From assembly GCF_963677575.1 (NCBI RefSeq), contig NZ_OY782038.1:806001-870000 (forward strand): DNA of 64,000 bases. The letters run 5' to 3'. This document shows, piece after piece, positions 18,658 through 26,957 of the stretch. Position numbers and translations under genes: made by a program. The notes under the pieces were generated by a model. That model did no database searches and was not told where the DNA came from. It saw only the letters and a list, made by a program, of their open reading frames with translations. The stretch's first letter is position 1; every line of letters begins with the position of its first letter. The DNA comes from an uncultured Draconibacterium sp. (GTDB lineage Bacteria > Bacteroidota > Bacteroidia > Bacteroidales > Prolixibacteraceae).

Positions 18658-18688
18658 TTTGCTGAGATTTTAAAAAAGATTACATTTG
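18658..18688 (+). promoter_or_regulatory. Bacteroidota sigma-ABfr type promoter of the spt gene
   Basis: TTTG (18658-18661) and TACATTTG (18681-18688) match the -33 TTTG and -7 TAnnTTTG consensus with the expected 19-nt spacing. Transcription would begin near 18695, leaving a leader of about 28 nt before the GTG start at 18723. Confidence 0.75.
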
Positions 18689-18722
18689 CACCCTTATAAT
18701 TTAAACTTAAAAACAAATCATC

Positions 18723-19985
18723 GTGGATATATTTGATAAATTCAGAAATAATAAAGGTGATATTGGCAAGTGGATGGACCAGATTCACGGGTATTTTGCG
18801 TTTCCAAAACTGGAAGGCGAAATTGCAGCCAGAATGAATTTCCGTGGTAAAGAAGTATTGACATGGAGTTTGAACAACTACCTGGGTTTGGCCAACCACC
18901 CGGAGGTAAGAAAAGCTGATGCTGAGGCTGCAGCACAATATGGTATGGCTTACCCGATGGGAGCCAGAATGATGTCGGGACAAACAGTTAAACACGAACA
19001 ACTGGAGCGTGAATTGGCTGCTTTTGTGAGCAAACCTGACGCCTTTTTGTTGAACTACGGTTACCAGGGAATGGTTTCTGCAATCGACGTGCTTGCCAGC
19101 CGTAACGATGTTATTGTTTACGATTCTGAATCGCACGCCTGTATTATGGATGGAGTTTTCCTTCATAAAGCAAAAGGTGGAAAAAGTTTTGTGTACCAAC
19201 ACAACGATATGGAGAAATGTCGCAAAATGTTAGGTTTTGCACAAAAACGTGCTGCTGAAACAGGTGGTGGTATTTTATTAATTACTGAAGGTGTTTTCGG
19301 TATGACTGGTCAGGTTGGTAAACTTGACGAAATTGTTGCACTGAAAAAAGATTTCGATTTTCGTTTGTTTGTTGACGATGCACACGGTTTTGGAACAATG
19401 GGACCAACAGGTGCCGGTTCGGGTGAGCATTTTGGTGTTCAGGATGGAATTGACATTTACTTCGGAACATTTGCAAAAGCAATGGCCGGAATTGGTGGTT
19501 TTGTTGCTTGCGAAACTGACATATGCTACATTTTACGTTACAATATGCGTTCGCAAACTTTTGCGAAATCATTACCAATGCCAATGACAATTGGTGCATT
19601 GAAACGTTTGGATATGATTCGAACAATGCCTGAATTGCGTGAAAATCTTTGGAAAATTGTTAACGCGCTGCAAGGCGGATTAAAAGAAGCCGGTTTCGAT
19701 CTTGGAAAAACAAATACCCAGGTTACTCCGGTTTATATGAAAGGTGGCGAGGCAGAAGCAACTCAAATGGTGTACGACCTTCGCGAAAACTACGGTATTT
19801 TCTGCTCAATGGTTGTTTACCCGGTAATTCCTAAAGGAGAAATTCTTTTACGCTTAATACCTACAGCGATGCACACTATAGAAGATGTAGAAATAACATT
19901 GAAAGCATTTAAAGAAGCACGCGAGAAACTACTTTCGGGAGCTTACAAAAGTGATGACTTAGCAAAGGTTGAAGTTGATAAATAA
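18723..19985 (+). CDS. spt: Serine palmitoyltransferase (alpha-oxoamine synthase)
   Basis: The 420-aa product is a PLP-dependent alpha-oxoamine synthase. Motifs include WSLNNYLGLANHPEV, GMAYPMGARMMSGQT, DSESHACIMDG, FVDDAHGFGTMG and the PLP-lysine site YFGTFAKAMAG near residue 250. In Bacteroidota this enzyme condenses serine with a long acyl thioester to begin sphingolipid synthesis. The start is GTG at 18723; no in-frame ATG precedes the conserved N-terminus MDIFDKFRNN. A consensus promoter precedes it and a strong terminator follows. Confidence 0.9.
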   Translation: MDIFDKFRNNKGDIGKWMDQIHGYFAFPKLEGEIAARMNFRGKEVLTWSLNNYLGLANHPEVRKADAEAAAQYGMAYPMGARMMSGQTVKHEQLERELAAFVSKPDAFLLNYGYQGMVSAIDVLASRNDVIVYDSESHACIMDGVFLHKAKGGKSFVYQHNDMEKCRKMLGFAQKRAAETGGGILLITEGVFGMTGQVGKLDEIVALKKDFDFRLFVDDAHGFGTMGPTGAGSGEHFGVQDGIDIYFGTFAKAMAGIGGFVACETDICYILRYNMRSQTFAKSLPMPMTIGALKRLDMIRTMPELRENLWKIVNALQGGLKEAGFDLGKTNTQVTPVYMKGGEAEATQMVYDLRENYGIFCSMVVYPVIPKGEILLRLIPTAMHTIEDVEITLKAFKEAREKLLSGAYKSDDLAKVEVDK

Positions 19986-20009
19986 TCGACAATAACTATA
20001 ATATTTGAA

Positions 20010-20036
20010 AAGGGAACTTTGCAGTTCCCTTTTTTT
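20010..20036 (+). terminator. Intrinsic terminator of the spt gene
   Basis: AAGGGAACT (20010-20018) and AGTTCCCTT (20023-20031) form a perfect 9-bp stem with loop TTGC, followed by a run of T. It lies 25 nt after the spt stop and just before the end of the convergent esterase gene. Confidence 0.85.
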
Positions 20037-20042
20037 ATGCCT

Positions 20043-21308
20043 CTATTTAATGAATTTTGTTGCCCAGTTAATGTATTGTTCCCAATCAAAAGCAGTCACA
20101 TCATGTTCTCCGGTTCGGATATGATAGGCAACAGTGTTTTGTATGGCTTGGTTAATTTCCGGCATTTCGGTTTGCTCAATTCCCTTTTTCCCGTATAACT
20201 CAAACACCGGAGTGGCATACAAAGCCGAAAGAAATTCGCCTTTTGGGTCTGACCACCGATCCTCTTCGGCACTGGCAACATAAACCGGACGCGGTGCAAT
20301 CAATGCAATCAGTTCGTGCTGATCAACCGGCAAGGCCTCCTCGTTTTTGCTGTAATTCCTGAAGTTTTTACAAAACCAGTGCGGAAAGGAATTATTGATT
20401 CGCCACAAAGTTTCGCCAAACCGACGTTTCGATAATGCTGCGCCACCACACCCTGATTCATTTGAAATAACACCCGCAAAACGATCATCGCTGGCACCGG
20501 CCCACAAAGCAGTCTTTCCCAGCCGCGAATGACCAAACACAACTACTTTCGATTCGTCGATAGCCTCATCACGCTCAAAATAATCCATTGCCTTGCTTAA
20601 GCCCCACGACCACGCAGCGATCGATCCCCACTCGTTGGCAGCTGGTTGTTGCTGATCGTCGATATAAAACAAAGGATGAATACCATCCGAAAAATCATCT
20701 TTATCCGGATCAACTTCTCCGTAATAAATAGTTGCCAGTCCAAAACCTGCCTCAATTATCTTATCAACACACCAACGGTTGGTTCTAACGCCTCTCGACT
20801 GCTCGGTTAACTGGTTGTTTATTATTCCAAACGAAGGATTATTTGCGGCCCACGCTTCCGAAATAACAACCTCAACATCCTCGGTTATCGTATGATTTCC
20901 ATAAAAATTATAACCAACAAACAACGGTGCTTTTTCAACACTTTTAGGTAGATATATTAAAACTGTAAAATTTAATGTTTTTCCGTGGTTCTTAAAAATA
21001 AGATCAATTTGTTTTCGTATTGCTTTTCCATGCAAAGCATTTTCACTTTCTTCCAATATTTCCACCGATGAAATTGCCAGCTCGCGGGGTACCTCACCAT
21101 ACATATTTTCGGTAAAAAAATTGAGTAGTTCAGGACGTCGCTTGTTTTCCCATTTTTTTGAATTGCGAATTTTTTTTCCGCTAAAAGTTCGCAACGGATT
21201 TGGCAATTTAAATTCGGGAACTTTACTCTCATCGTAATTAGCATCAAACTGGGCTGACACATTAAACAGGAAAGCAAAAAAGAGTAGGCACAAGATGAGT
21301 TTTTTCAT
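20043..21308 (-). CDS. CE15-like glucuronoyl esterase / secreted alpha-beta hydrolase
   Basis: The 421-aa product has a signal peptide (about residues 1-19, cut after VSA). The nucleophile motif GHSRLGKTALWAG fits the GxSRxGK pattern of carbohydrate esterase family 15. ESGCGGAALSKRRFGE and a late GEHDVTAFDWEQY with the probable catalytic His also fit. CE15 enzymes cleave ester bonds between glucuronic acid in xylan and lignin alcohols. The substrate here is inference. It lies downstream of the eCIS operon on the same strand, with a 138-nt gap and no evident functional link. Confidence 0.85.
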   Translation of the reverse strand: MKKLILCLLFFAFLFNVSAQFDANYDESKVPEFKLPNPLRTFSGKKIRNSKKWENKRRPELLNFFTENMYGEVPRELAISSVEILEESENALHGKAIRKQIDLIFKNHGKTLNFTVLIYLPKSVEKAPLFVGYNFYGNHTITEDVEVVISEAWAANNPSFGIINNQLTEQSRGVRTNRWCVDKIIEAGFGLATIYYGEVDPDKDDFSDGIHPLFYIDDQQQPAANEWGSIAAWSWGLSKAMDYFERDEAIDESKVVVFGHSRLGKTALWAGASDDRFAGVISNESGCGGAALSKRRFGETLWRINNSFPHWFCKNFRNYSKNEEALPVDQHELIALIAPRPVYVASAEEDRWSDPKGEFLSALYATPVFELYGKKGIEQTEMPEINQAIQNTVAYHIRTGEHDVTAFDWEQYINWATKFIK

Positions 21309-21446
21309 AATCGATAACTGTGAATTGAATCAATAACCCTTTAAAATTGGCAAATTGTAGGTGTTATGCCAAAGGTTTCAGCAGATTTTTATTTTCATAA
21401 TCCGGTTCTTCAGGATTTTAACCACCAGAAAAGTCGAAGGATGAGC

Positions 21447-22766
21447 TTATTGCTGCAAAATTTTGCCTTCTTTTTTGTACTCTTTGCGGATTCCGGCCAG
21501 CAGAGTTTCCTGATTCAATGTAGCATTTCCCTTTTGTATCGATAACAAACCGGCATAATGAATTGAGTTGACGATGTTTGCACCTGTTAACTCATAATTT
21601 TTAGCCAGTTCTTCTAAATCGATGTCTTTATGCATTTTATTTTTGGTGGGCATGTATACCTGCCAAAGTTTCAAACGTTCGGCAACTTCGGGAGGATCAA
21701 ACTCAATAAAAGCATTAAAACGGCGGGTAAAAGCACTGTCGATATTTCCTTTCATGTTCGATGCCAAAACCACCAATCCGTTGTGGGTTTCTATGCGTTG
21801 CAAGAGATACGAAACTTCCTGGTTAGCGTATTTATCGTGTGCATCGCGTACATTGGTACGTTTGCCAAAAAGTGAGTCGGCCTCATCAAAAAATAATATC
21901 CAGTTTTTGTACTCAGCCTTGTTAAATAATCCCGATAGATTTTTTTCTGTCTCACCGATATATTTCGAAATCACCATCGACAAATCAACACGGTATACAT
22001 CTCTTCCGGTATATTTTCCCAGCAAACAAGTCGTCATGGTTTTTCCGGTACCTGACGGGCCATAAAACAATACCCGAAATCCCGGTTTAATTTTGTCGCG
22101 CATGCCCCATTCGCCCATTAACTGCTCGTTATAATTTAACCAGGTTTCCAGTTCTTTAATTTCTTCCAATATCTTTTCTTTTAACACTAAATCTTTCCAT
22201 TCCTGTTTAGTTGAAATTCGTTGCGCCGGGAAATCGCTGCTTAATTTGGGCTTCGATACTTTTCCTGAAGTAAACAAGTCGACATATTCTTCGTCCATGA
22301 TCAAACGTCCGCTCATTTTGGGTTCGCCTGCAGGAACCTGTTCAATATTCAGTACATTCTTTTGGAAAAACAGATGTTCCTCATCAAACAGTTTAGCAAC
22401 TTCCATACGTTTTTCGATGTCTCGTCCGGCAAGAATGTACAAAACAGTTTCGCCGGTTGGTAGTATTCCGCGATGGTTCTTTCCTTTTACTCCACCAAAA
22501 TCCGGGAAATCGCCACCATTTGGGAGGTATTCAGCAATAATACCGGTAAAATAATCAGGCAAAATATGAGGCACCAAAGCGAGTAGTAAAATCGTAACCT
22601 CTGCTTCATTCAATTTATTATCAAGCATAAAGTGTTTTAATTCTCCATTGCTCCATTTAACAACCTCATAAGCTTTTGCCGATTCAGAAACATTAGTCTC
22701 ATATTCAGCTTTCAAACGCTGTTTTATGTTTCTGCTAAGTTCTTCAAAAGCGATGCTCTGGACCAT
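21447..22766 (-). CDS. eCIS-associated AAA+ ATPase (Afp15-like)
   Basis: The 439-aa product has a family-specific N-terminus (about 1-190) and one AAA+ domain. Walker A is GPSGTGKT near residue 237, Walker B is ILFFDEADSLFG, and sensor/arginine-finger segments are VVLASNMKGNIDSAFTRRF. Such a single AAA+ ATPase is a constant member of Afp/PVC/AlgoCIS-type clusters; its exact part in assembly or release is unsettled. It is the last gene of the operon, 15 nt after the 73-aa gene. Confidence 0.93.
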   Translation of the reverse strand: MVQSIAFEELSRNIKQRLKAEYETNVSESAKAYEVVKWSNGELKHFMLDNKLNEAEVTILLLALVPHILPDYFTGIIAEYLPNGGDFPDFGGVKGKNHRGILPTGETVLYILAGRDIEKRMEVAKLFDEEHLFFQKNVLNIEQVPAGEPKMSGRLIMDEEYVDLFTSGKVSKPKLSSDFPAQRISTKQEWKDLVLKEKILEEIKELETWLNYNEQLMGEWGMRDKIKPGFRVLFYGPSGTGKTMTTCLLGKYTGRDVYRVDLSMVISKYIGETEKNLSGLFNKAEYKNWILFFDEADSLFGKRTNVRDAHDKYANQEVSYLLQRIETHNGLVVLASNMKGNIDSAFTRRFNAFIEFDPPEVAERLKLWQVYMPTKNKMHKDIDLEELAKNYELTGANIVNSIHYAGLLSIQKGNATLNQETLLAGIRKEYKKEGKILQQ

Positions 22767-22781
22767 GCTGCAATAAAATAT

Positions 22782-23003
22782 TTACTTCTGATTCTCGCTA
22801 ACGAGCATTTCATTACTATTTTGATAATGCTCCAGTGCCTCGCCCAGCGTTTGATAAAATTCGCGGGCAAATTCCGGATTCATAGATAACATAATATTCG
22901 GATTAAATTCACCATTTACGTCCGATCCAATAATTAGTCGCAAAGTGTATTCACTTGTTCCAATCTGAATAGCATCCGTATACATTTCCTGAATTTCTTT
23001 CAT
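22782..23003 (-). CDS. 73-aa eCIS-linked small protein
   Basis: I do not firmly recognise this short acidic protein. It has a strand-rich start (YTLRLIIGSDVNGEFNPNIMLSMNPEFAREF) and a C-terminal helix (YQTLGEALEHYQ). The pattern of a short sheet, then a helix beginning with an Asn/Ser-Pro, recalls DUF3467-type small proteins, but that is a weak resemblance. It lies between the DUF4157 gene and the AAA+ gene. The 90 nt upstream of it form the largest gap in the operon, so it and the ATPase may have some independent expression. Confidence 0.6.
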   Translation of the reverse strand: MKEIQEMYTDAIQIGTSEYTLRLIIGSDVNGEFNPNIMLSMNPEFAREFYQTLGEALEHYQNSNEMLVSENQK

Positions 23004-23093
23004 ATGATTAACCTTGTATATTTATTTAACTAGCAAAAGAAACAAACACTTTATTTCAACACAAAATGCTCGTTTCAATATAATTTCGATCTG

Positions 23094-25427
23094 TCAAACC
23101 AAATACGGATCAGGTAATCCCACCGACAAATCCCCTCCACGTGCAATATTCCTCAACAAACTATGTGGCACAACATGTGCTTTCACAGTTACCAGGTACT
23201 TCTGTTGAAAATCGTTTGAAGTAGGATGATCAACATGATTACGTAAGCCATGTAGTACCTTCCAGGTTTGAATTCTGCACAATGGTGTAATTACCTGAAA
23301 CTGCCGTTGATTTAGTTTCTGCGGAACTGTTACCGACCAACTCCATTCGCGCGTTGACGAACTTCCGGCAGAGTTGGTAATTGATTGTCCGGTACGATCA
23401 ACCGCCTGACGAGAATTTGAGAAGGACAATGAATCTCCTATTCCAGCAATGGATGCAGAAATATTGGTATTCGACCCCGATCCAATACCGTTAGCTTCAG
23501 CCCTTGTTCTGGCCATTGCATATCCTTCGGAAACCTGGCGCGACATAGATCCGCCAATGGTTACTGTTCCCCTTCCCGATTCTATTGCCCGTCCATATTG
23601 CGATTGATAATCTCTGGCGGCCGGCTGATTGCTTACCAACCTCATCCACTGAATATGATCAGAATCTGTTACAAGTGACGGGTCGACAGGTTGATAACCA
23701 CTTATGCGTTCATTTTCGGTTCTTTGCTGACGTGCCAAATCGCTATTCGGACCATTATCTTCTGTTGAAGGCATTGCATCTTCAGTTGGATCCCGGTACA
23801 AGTTCGGATCCTGCGAACCTCTTGCTCCGCTGGCGTCGGTCGACCTCACCTTACGGAACCCACCTGTTGCAAACAAACCACCAATTCTTGATGCTGTATA
23901 GTTCCCGGTTTTCTGCAACGAAGCCGGATCATGAGGCATAGCCATAACAGTCCATTCTTTCCAGACATATTCTGGCAAAACCATCCACGACTGCTTTTCA
24001 CGTGGCGATGTATTTTCGATCTCTTCCTCCTGCCAGCTAGTTACCGTATTCGAATTTTGTATGCTTTGACTGGCTCCGATGGCCGTCTCCAGCGAATTGG
24101 AAGTTTCAGTACTCCAGCCAAAGGCAGCTCCACCTCCGGCAGAAATAGGGCCTATTGATGCCGTTGGCACCACATCCAATCCAAAACTTTGTGCCTGTTG
24201 AACGCTGTTTACCGAACCAAAACTCCGTTGTGCAGTAAATCCGGTATTACGAATATGCGACTCACTTAACTTGATTTTCAATTTACCTACTCCTTCCAGC
24301 TGAAAGGGAACAGCCCCCATAAAATCATACAACCGGGGAGAAACAGTAGGCTCAGAAATCGACTGAACAGGTTCGTGCACTGTAAAATTGTGCCGGGCTT
24401 CTATATCTGCTCCAAATGTACATCCTCTGACAGCACTCCATGAACCGGCTCCACCTTGATGAGTCATTAAAGAAGTTAAGATAAACCGACCTGAAGCTCC
24501 CCATCCAAAGTTCCCCAGACTTCCTCCTGTGGGAGTATTGAAATGTCCATAAAACGATGATTGCGAGGCCGGTGTTCCTGAAGCATGGGATTGAAAAACA
24601 AAACGACCGGCGCCTGTCGGTGATCCCTTTATAAGGTTTCTTGCCCATTCCTGACCTTCAGCTACCTCGACAGTACAATATTCTTCATCGTCCCAGGGCC
24701 ACGGGTAAACATTATAATCGCGTGCCATCTGCACAGTATCATTCGATTTTACCCCGCTTGCTCCCTGCTGAACAGTATGTGCTAATTCGTGGGCTAAAAG
24801 TTTCTTTCCACCCGCAGCACCAGGTTTATACCGACCACTGTTAAAGTAAATATCATTGCCGCTGGTAAAAGCATGAGCCCCCAAATCTTTGTTCATCTGA
24901 ACGGCCGTACTATCGGTATGTATGCGCACATTACTAAAATCAGCACCAAAACTGCTTTCCATTTCCTGTTGAGTTCCTGCATGCATTGGCTTCCCGCCTC
25001 CCCTACTATTGTTCAATAGTTGTTCGGTTTTATTTGTACCCGATCCTTTTGCTCTTTCAGTTTTTGTTTGAACCTCTTCCTCTTCTTCATCTACCTGCTT
25101 TTGAACAGGCATTTCCTCCTCTTTTTCTTCCTGTGTTTTATTCATCAATTTGGGTTGTGCCTCTTCTTCCTCCTCTTCCTGTTTCTGAACCAGCGGAGTT
25201 ATTGTTTTTCCTAAAGCCTGTTGTTGTGAAACCGGGAAAAATGTTGACGCTTCGGATTGTGATTGCATCACCCGGTCGGCTATCTGATCAGCTTCCTGTT
25301 CATATCGATCGTCAGGTTTACCCACGTTTAGCTTGGCCTGAACAGTAAAAAATCCCGAACCGTTTTTTGAAAACAAGCTATTAGAAATTGCTTTTGCCTT
25401 TTCGCTATTTTGAATTTGTGTTCTCAT
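23094..25427 (-). CDS. DUF4157 protein with long unknown C-terminus, candidate eCIS effector
   Basis: The 777-aa product begins with the segment that precedes this domain in other members (YEQEADQIADRVM, 42-54), then a highly acidic linker with Glu runs (about 80-125), then DUF4157 (about 148-222) with the zinc-protease-like motif HELAHTVQQ at 213-221. Residues from about 250 on match nothing I know. Two stretches there, about 385-495 and 615-725, are rich in Ser, Thr, Gly and Asn and look alike, each ending in a strand-rich block (WMVLPEYVWKEWTV; WSWSVTVPQKLNQ). DUF4157 is known to mark proteins of eCIS loci, many of them suspected cargo. Toxicity here is inference. Confidence 0.85.
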   Translation of the reverse strand: MRTQIQNSEKAKAISNSLFSKNGSGFFTVQAKLNVGKPDDRYEQEADQIADRVMQSQSEASTFFPVSQQQALGKTITPLVQKQEEEEEEAQPKLMNKTQEEKEEEMPVQKQVDEEEEEVQTKTERAKGSGTNKTEQLLNNSRGGGKPMHAGTQQEMESSFGADFSNVRIHTDSTAVQMNKDLGAHAFTSGNDIYFNSGRYKPGAAGGKKLLAHELAHTVQQGASGVKSNDTVQMARDYNVYPWPWDDEEYCTVEVAEGQEWARNLIKGSPTGAGRFVFQSHASGTPASQSSFYGHFNTPTGGSLGNFGWGASGRFILTSLMTHQGGAGSWSAVRGCTFGADIEARHNFTVHEPVQSISEPTVSPRLYDFMGAVPFQLEGVGKLKIKLSESHIRNTGFTAQRSFGSVNSVQQAQSFGLDVVPTASIGPISAGGGAAFGWSTETSNSLETAIGASQSIQNSNTVTSWQEEEIENTSPREKQSWMVLPEYVWKEWTVMAMPHDPASLQKTGNYTASRIGGLFATGGFRKVRSTDASGARGSQDPNLYRDPTEDAMPSTEDNGPNSDLARQQRTENERISGYQPVDPSLVTDSDHIQWMRLVSNQPAARDYQSQYGRAIESGRGTVTIGGSMSRQVSEGYAMARTRAEANGIGSGSNTNISASIAGIGDSLSFSNSRQAVDRTGQSITNSAGSSSTREWSWSVTVPQKLNQRQFQVITPLCRIQTWKVLHGLRNHVDHPTSNDFQQKYLVTVKAHVVPHSLLRNIARGGDLSVGLPDPYLV

Positions 25428-25431
25428 ATCT

Positions 25432-26955
25432 TTACCATTCTACAAATATTAATTCCTTCTTCCACGGCAGTTTAATAATGGAAATGTTCCATTGTAATTT
25501 CTCCAACAGAATGTCCTGTGTTTTTCGTTCTATAATCAGCTTAAAATTCCGGTCTTTTTGAATGAGCTTGCCACTTCGTTTTACAAACATCTCCCGTAAA
25601 CCATCGGGCGAAGTATTTTTTAAAGCCGGCCAATTTTTTATAATTTCACAGAGCATATTGTCTGCTTCCTTTTTTATCGCTTCATTCAGTAAACTCTTAA
25701 CCGGCAATGCTGTTTTCAAGGGCACATCACACAGAAACTTTTCAAGAACCAGATCACCTTCAAAATACTGATCGTTCCCTGTGGCACAATAATGAAGCGC
25801 CTGAACAGCTCTTAATTGATCATCGAACTTTATGTTTCCTACTTCATCGAGCCAGTAAAATTGCTGAAAAAATAATTTCAAAAAAGGGTAAAAAAGAACC
25901 TGCCCTGCATTTTGAACGGCTATATCGCCGGTCTCACTATCAAAAAACAGCGGTTCTTTTTCTACTGTATAGCTATCCCTATGCGAAATAATGATTAGGC
26001 TATCTTCAGTTTTTCCCCCTTTCTGATTTGTCATTCCCTTTTTCAAGGGCTGATTCCGTTTGTGCTCTTTTATCAAAACCAAAACCTTATCGCAATCTTT
26101 TTGCGAGAGCATTAGACCTGTGTGTAGAGAAATATTTTTAAGTGTATTTCCAAGCTGATGAATTTGCTCATCTATTGATTTTTCGGAGTAATTCTCTGCT
26201 ATGTATGCTGCATAAAACAGAAGCAAATCCGGTTTCCAGTTAATTTCAGGCTGCTTTAAATCGATTTTCAATAAAACTGAAATAAATTGATTTCTTAGCG
26301 TATTATTCAGGCTTTTTACAAAAGTGTTCCAACCTGATTCTAAAATCAGGTTAAAAACCTTGAATGAATTAATGAATTGCATGATGTTGCCAACCGGTAG
26401 CTGCATTACAAACCTCTCAAGAGCTCTTTCATCTGATTTCAGCAACTGTTCTAATTCCATCACAAAATGCTCCGTCTCAATACTTCTTGCCCATTCATTT
26501 TCCGACAGTATGAGATCGATATCTGATTTTTGCCCATACCAAGGTAAATGCCCCTTCTTCAGAAAGAATAGAAATATACTTTGCAGATTTTGCTCACCGG
26601 ATATTTTATTTACCTCATGGTATTCTGAAATACCGTTCGATCGTTTACTCTCACCGTTTACAGGAAAGCGTTTTTCGATAGCTGTGATGGCCAGTTTTTG
26701 CTTAAGCTGATTTTCGATCTCTATTCGCAAGGCATCGGGACTTTCCCAGCTATCCAGCGAAATATCGAGATCGATCCGTTCAAAACGAGAGATACTATAG
26801 CCAGCATCCAAATCATTAAACAGTTGTTCCAGTCCGGGAAAAACCTGATCGCTCAAAAAAGCACTAATGTGATCTTTTAACCAATAGGCTTGCTTCTCGC
26901 TTATCACATCGATCTCAAGAAAAACCTTGTTAATGATATGTCGCTCAGTATTCAA
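25432..26955 (-). CDS. Contractile injection system tape-measure-like protein (Afp14-like)
   Basis: The 507-aa product opens with HIINKVFLEIDV, then LEQLFNDLDAGYSISRFERIDLDISL, a pattern I associate with the CIS tape-measure family: a strand, a helix on a head domain, and an acidic end. The rest is mostly helical. In Afp and PVC the tape measure sets tube length. Its position after the baseplate genes and before the DUF4157 gene fits. The gene starts 2 nt after its upstream neighbour, so translation is probably coupled. Confidence 0.75.
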   Translation of the reverse strand: MNTERHIINKVFLEIDVISEKQAYWLKDHISAFLSDQVFPGLEQLFNDLDAGYSISRFERIDLDISLDSWESPDALRIEIENQLKQKLAITAIEKRFPVNGESKRSNGISEYHEVNKISGEQNLQSIFLFFLKKGHLPWYGQKSDIDLILSENEWARSIETEHFVMELEQLLKSDERALERFVMQLPVGNIMQFINSFKVFNLILESGWNTFVKSLNNTLRNQFISVLLKIDLKQPEINWKPDLLLFYAAYIAENYSEKSIDEQIHQLGNTLKNISLHTGLMLSQKDCDKVLVLIKEHKRNQPLKKGMTNQKGGKTEDSLIIISHRDSYTVEKEPLFFDSETGDIAVQNAGQVLFYPFLKLFFQQFYWLDEVGNIKFDDQLRAVQALHYCATGNDQYFEGDLVLEKFLCDVPLKTALPVKSLLNEAIKKEADNMLCEIIKNWPALKNTSPDGLREMFVKRSGKLIQKDRNFKLIIERKTQDILLEKLQWNISIIKLPWKKELIFVEW

Positions 26956-26957
26956 AA

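Noticed and set aside
18627..19202. Long open frame antisense to the spt gene (minus strand, about 190 codons)
   Set aside because: It lies wholly against the conserved serine palmitoyltransferase and shows no family pattern; it is a shadow of codon use.
24986..25348. Leu/Phe/Pro-rich frame opposite the acidic linker of the DUF4157 gene
   Set aside because: It is the reverse complement of Glu-rich codons and looks like a membrane protein only for that reason.
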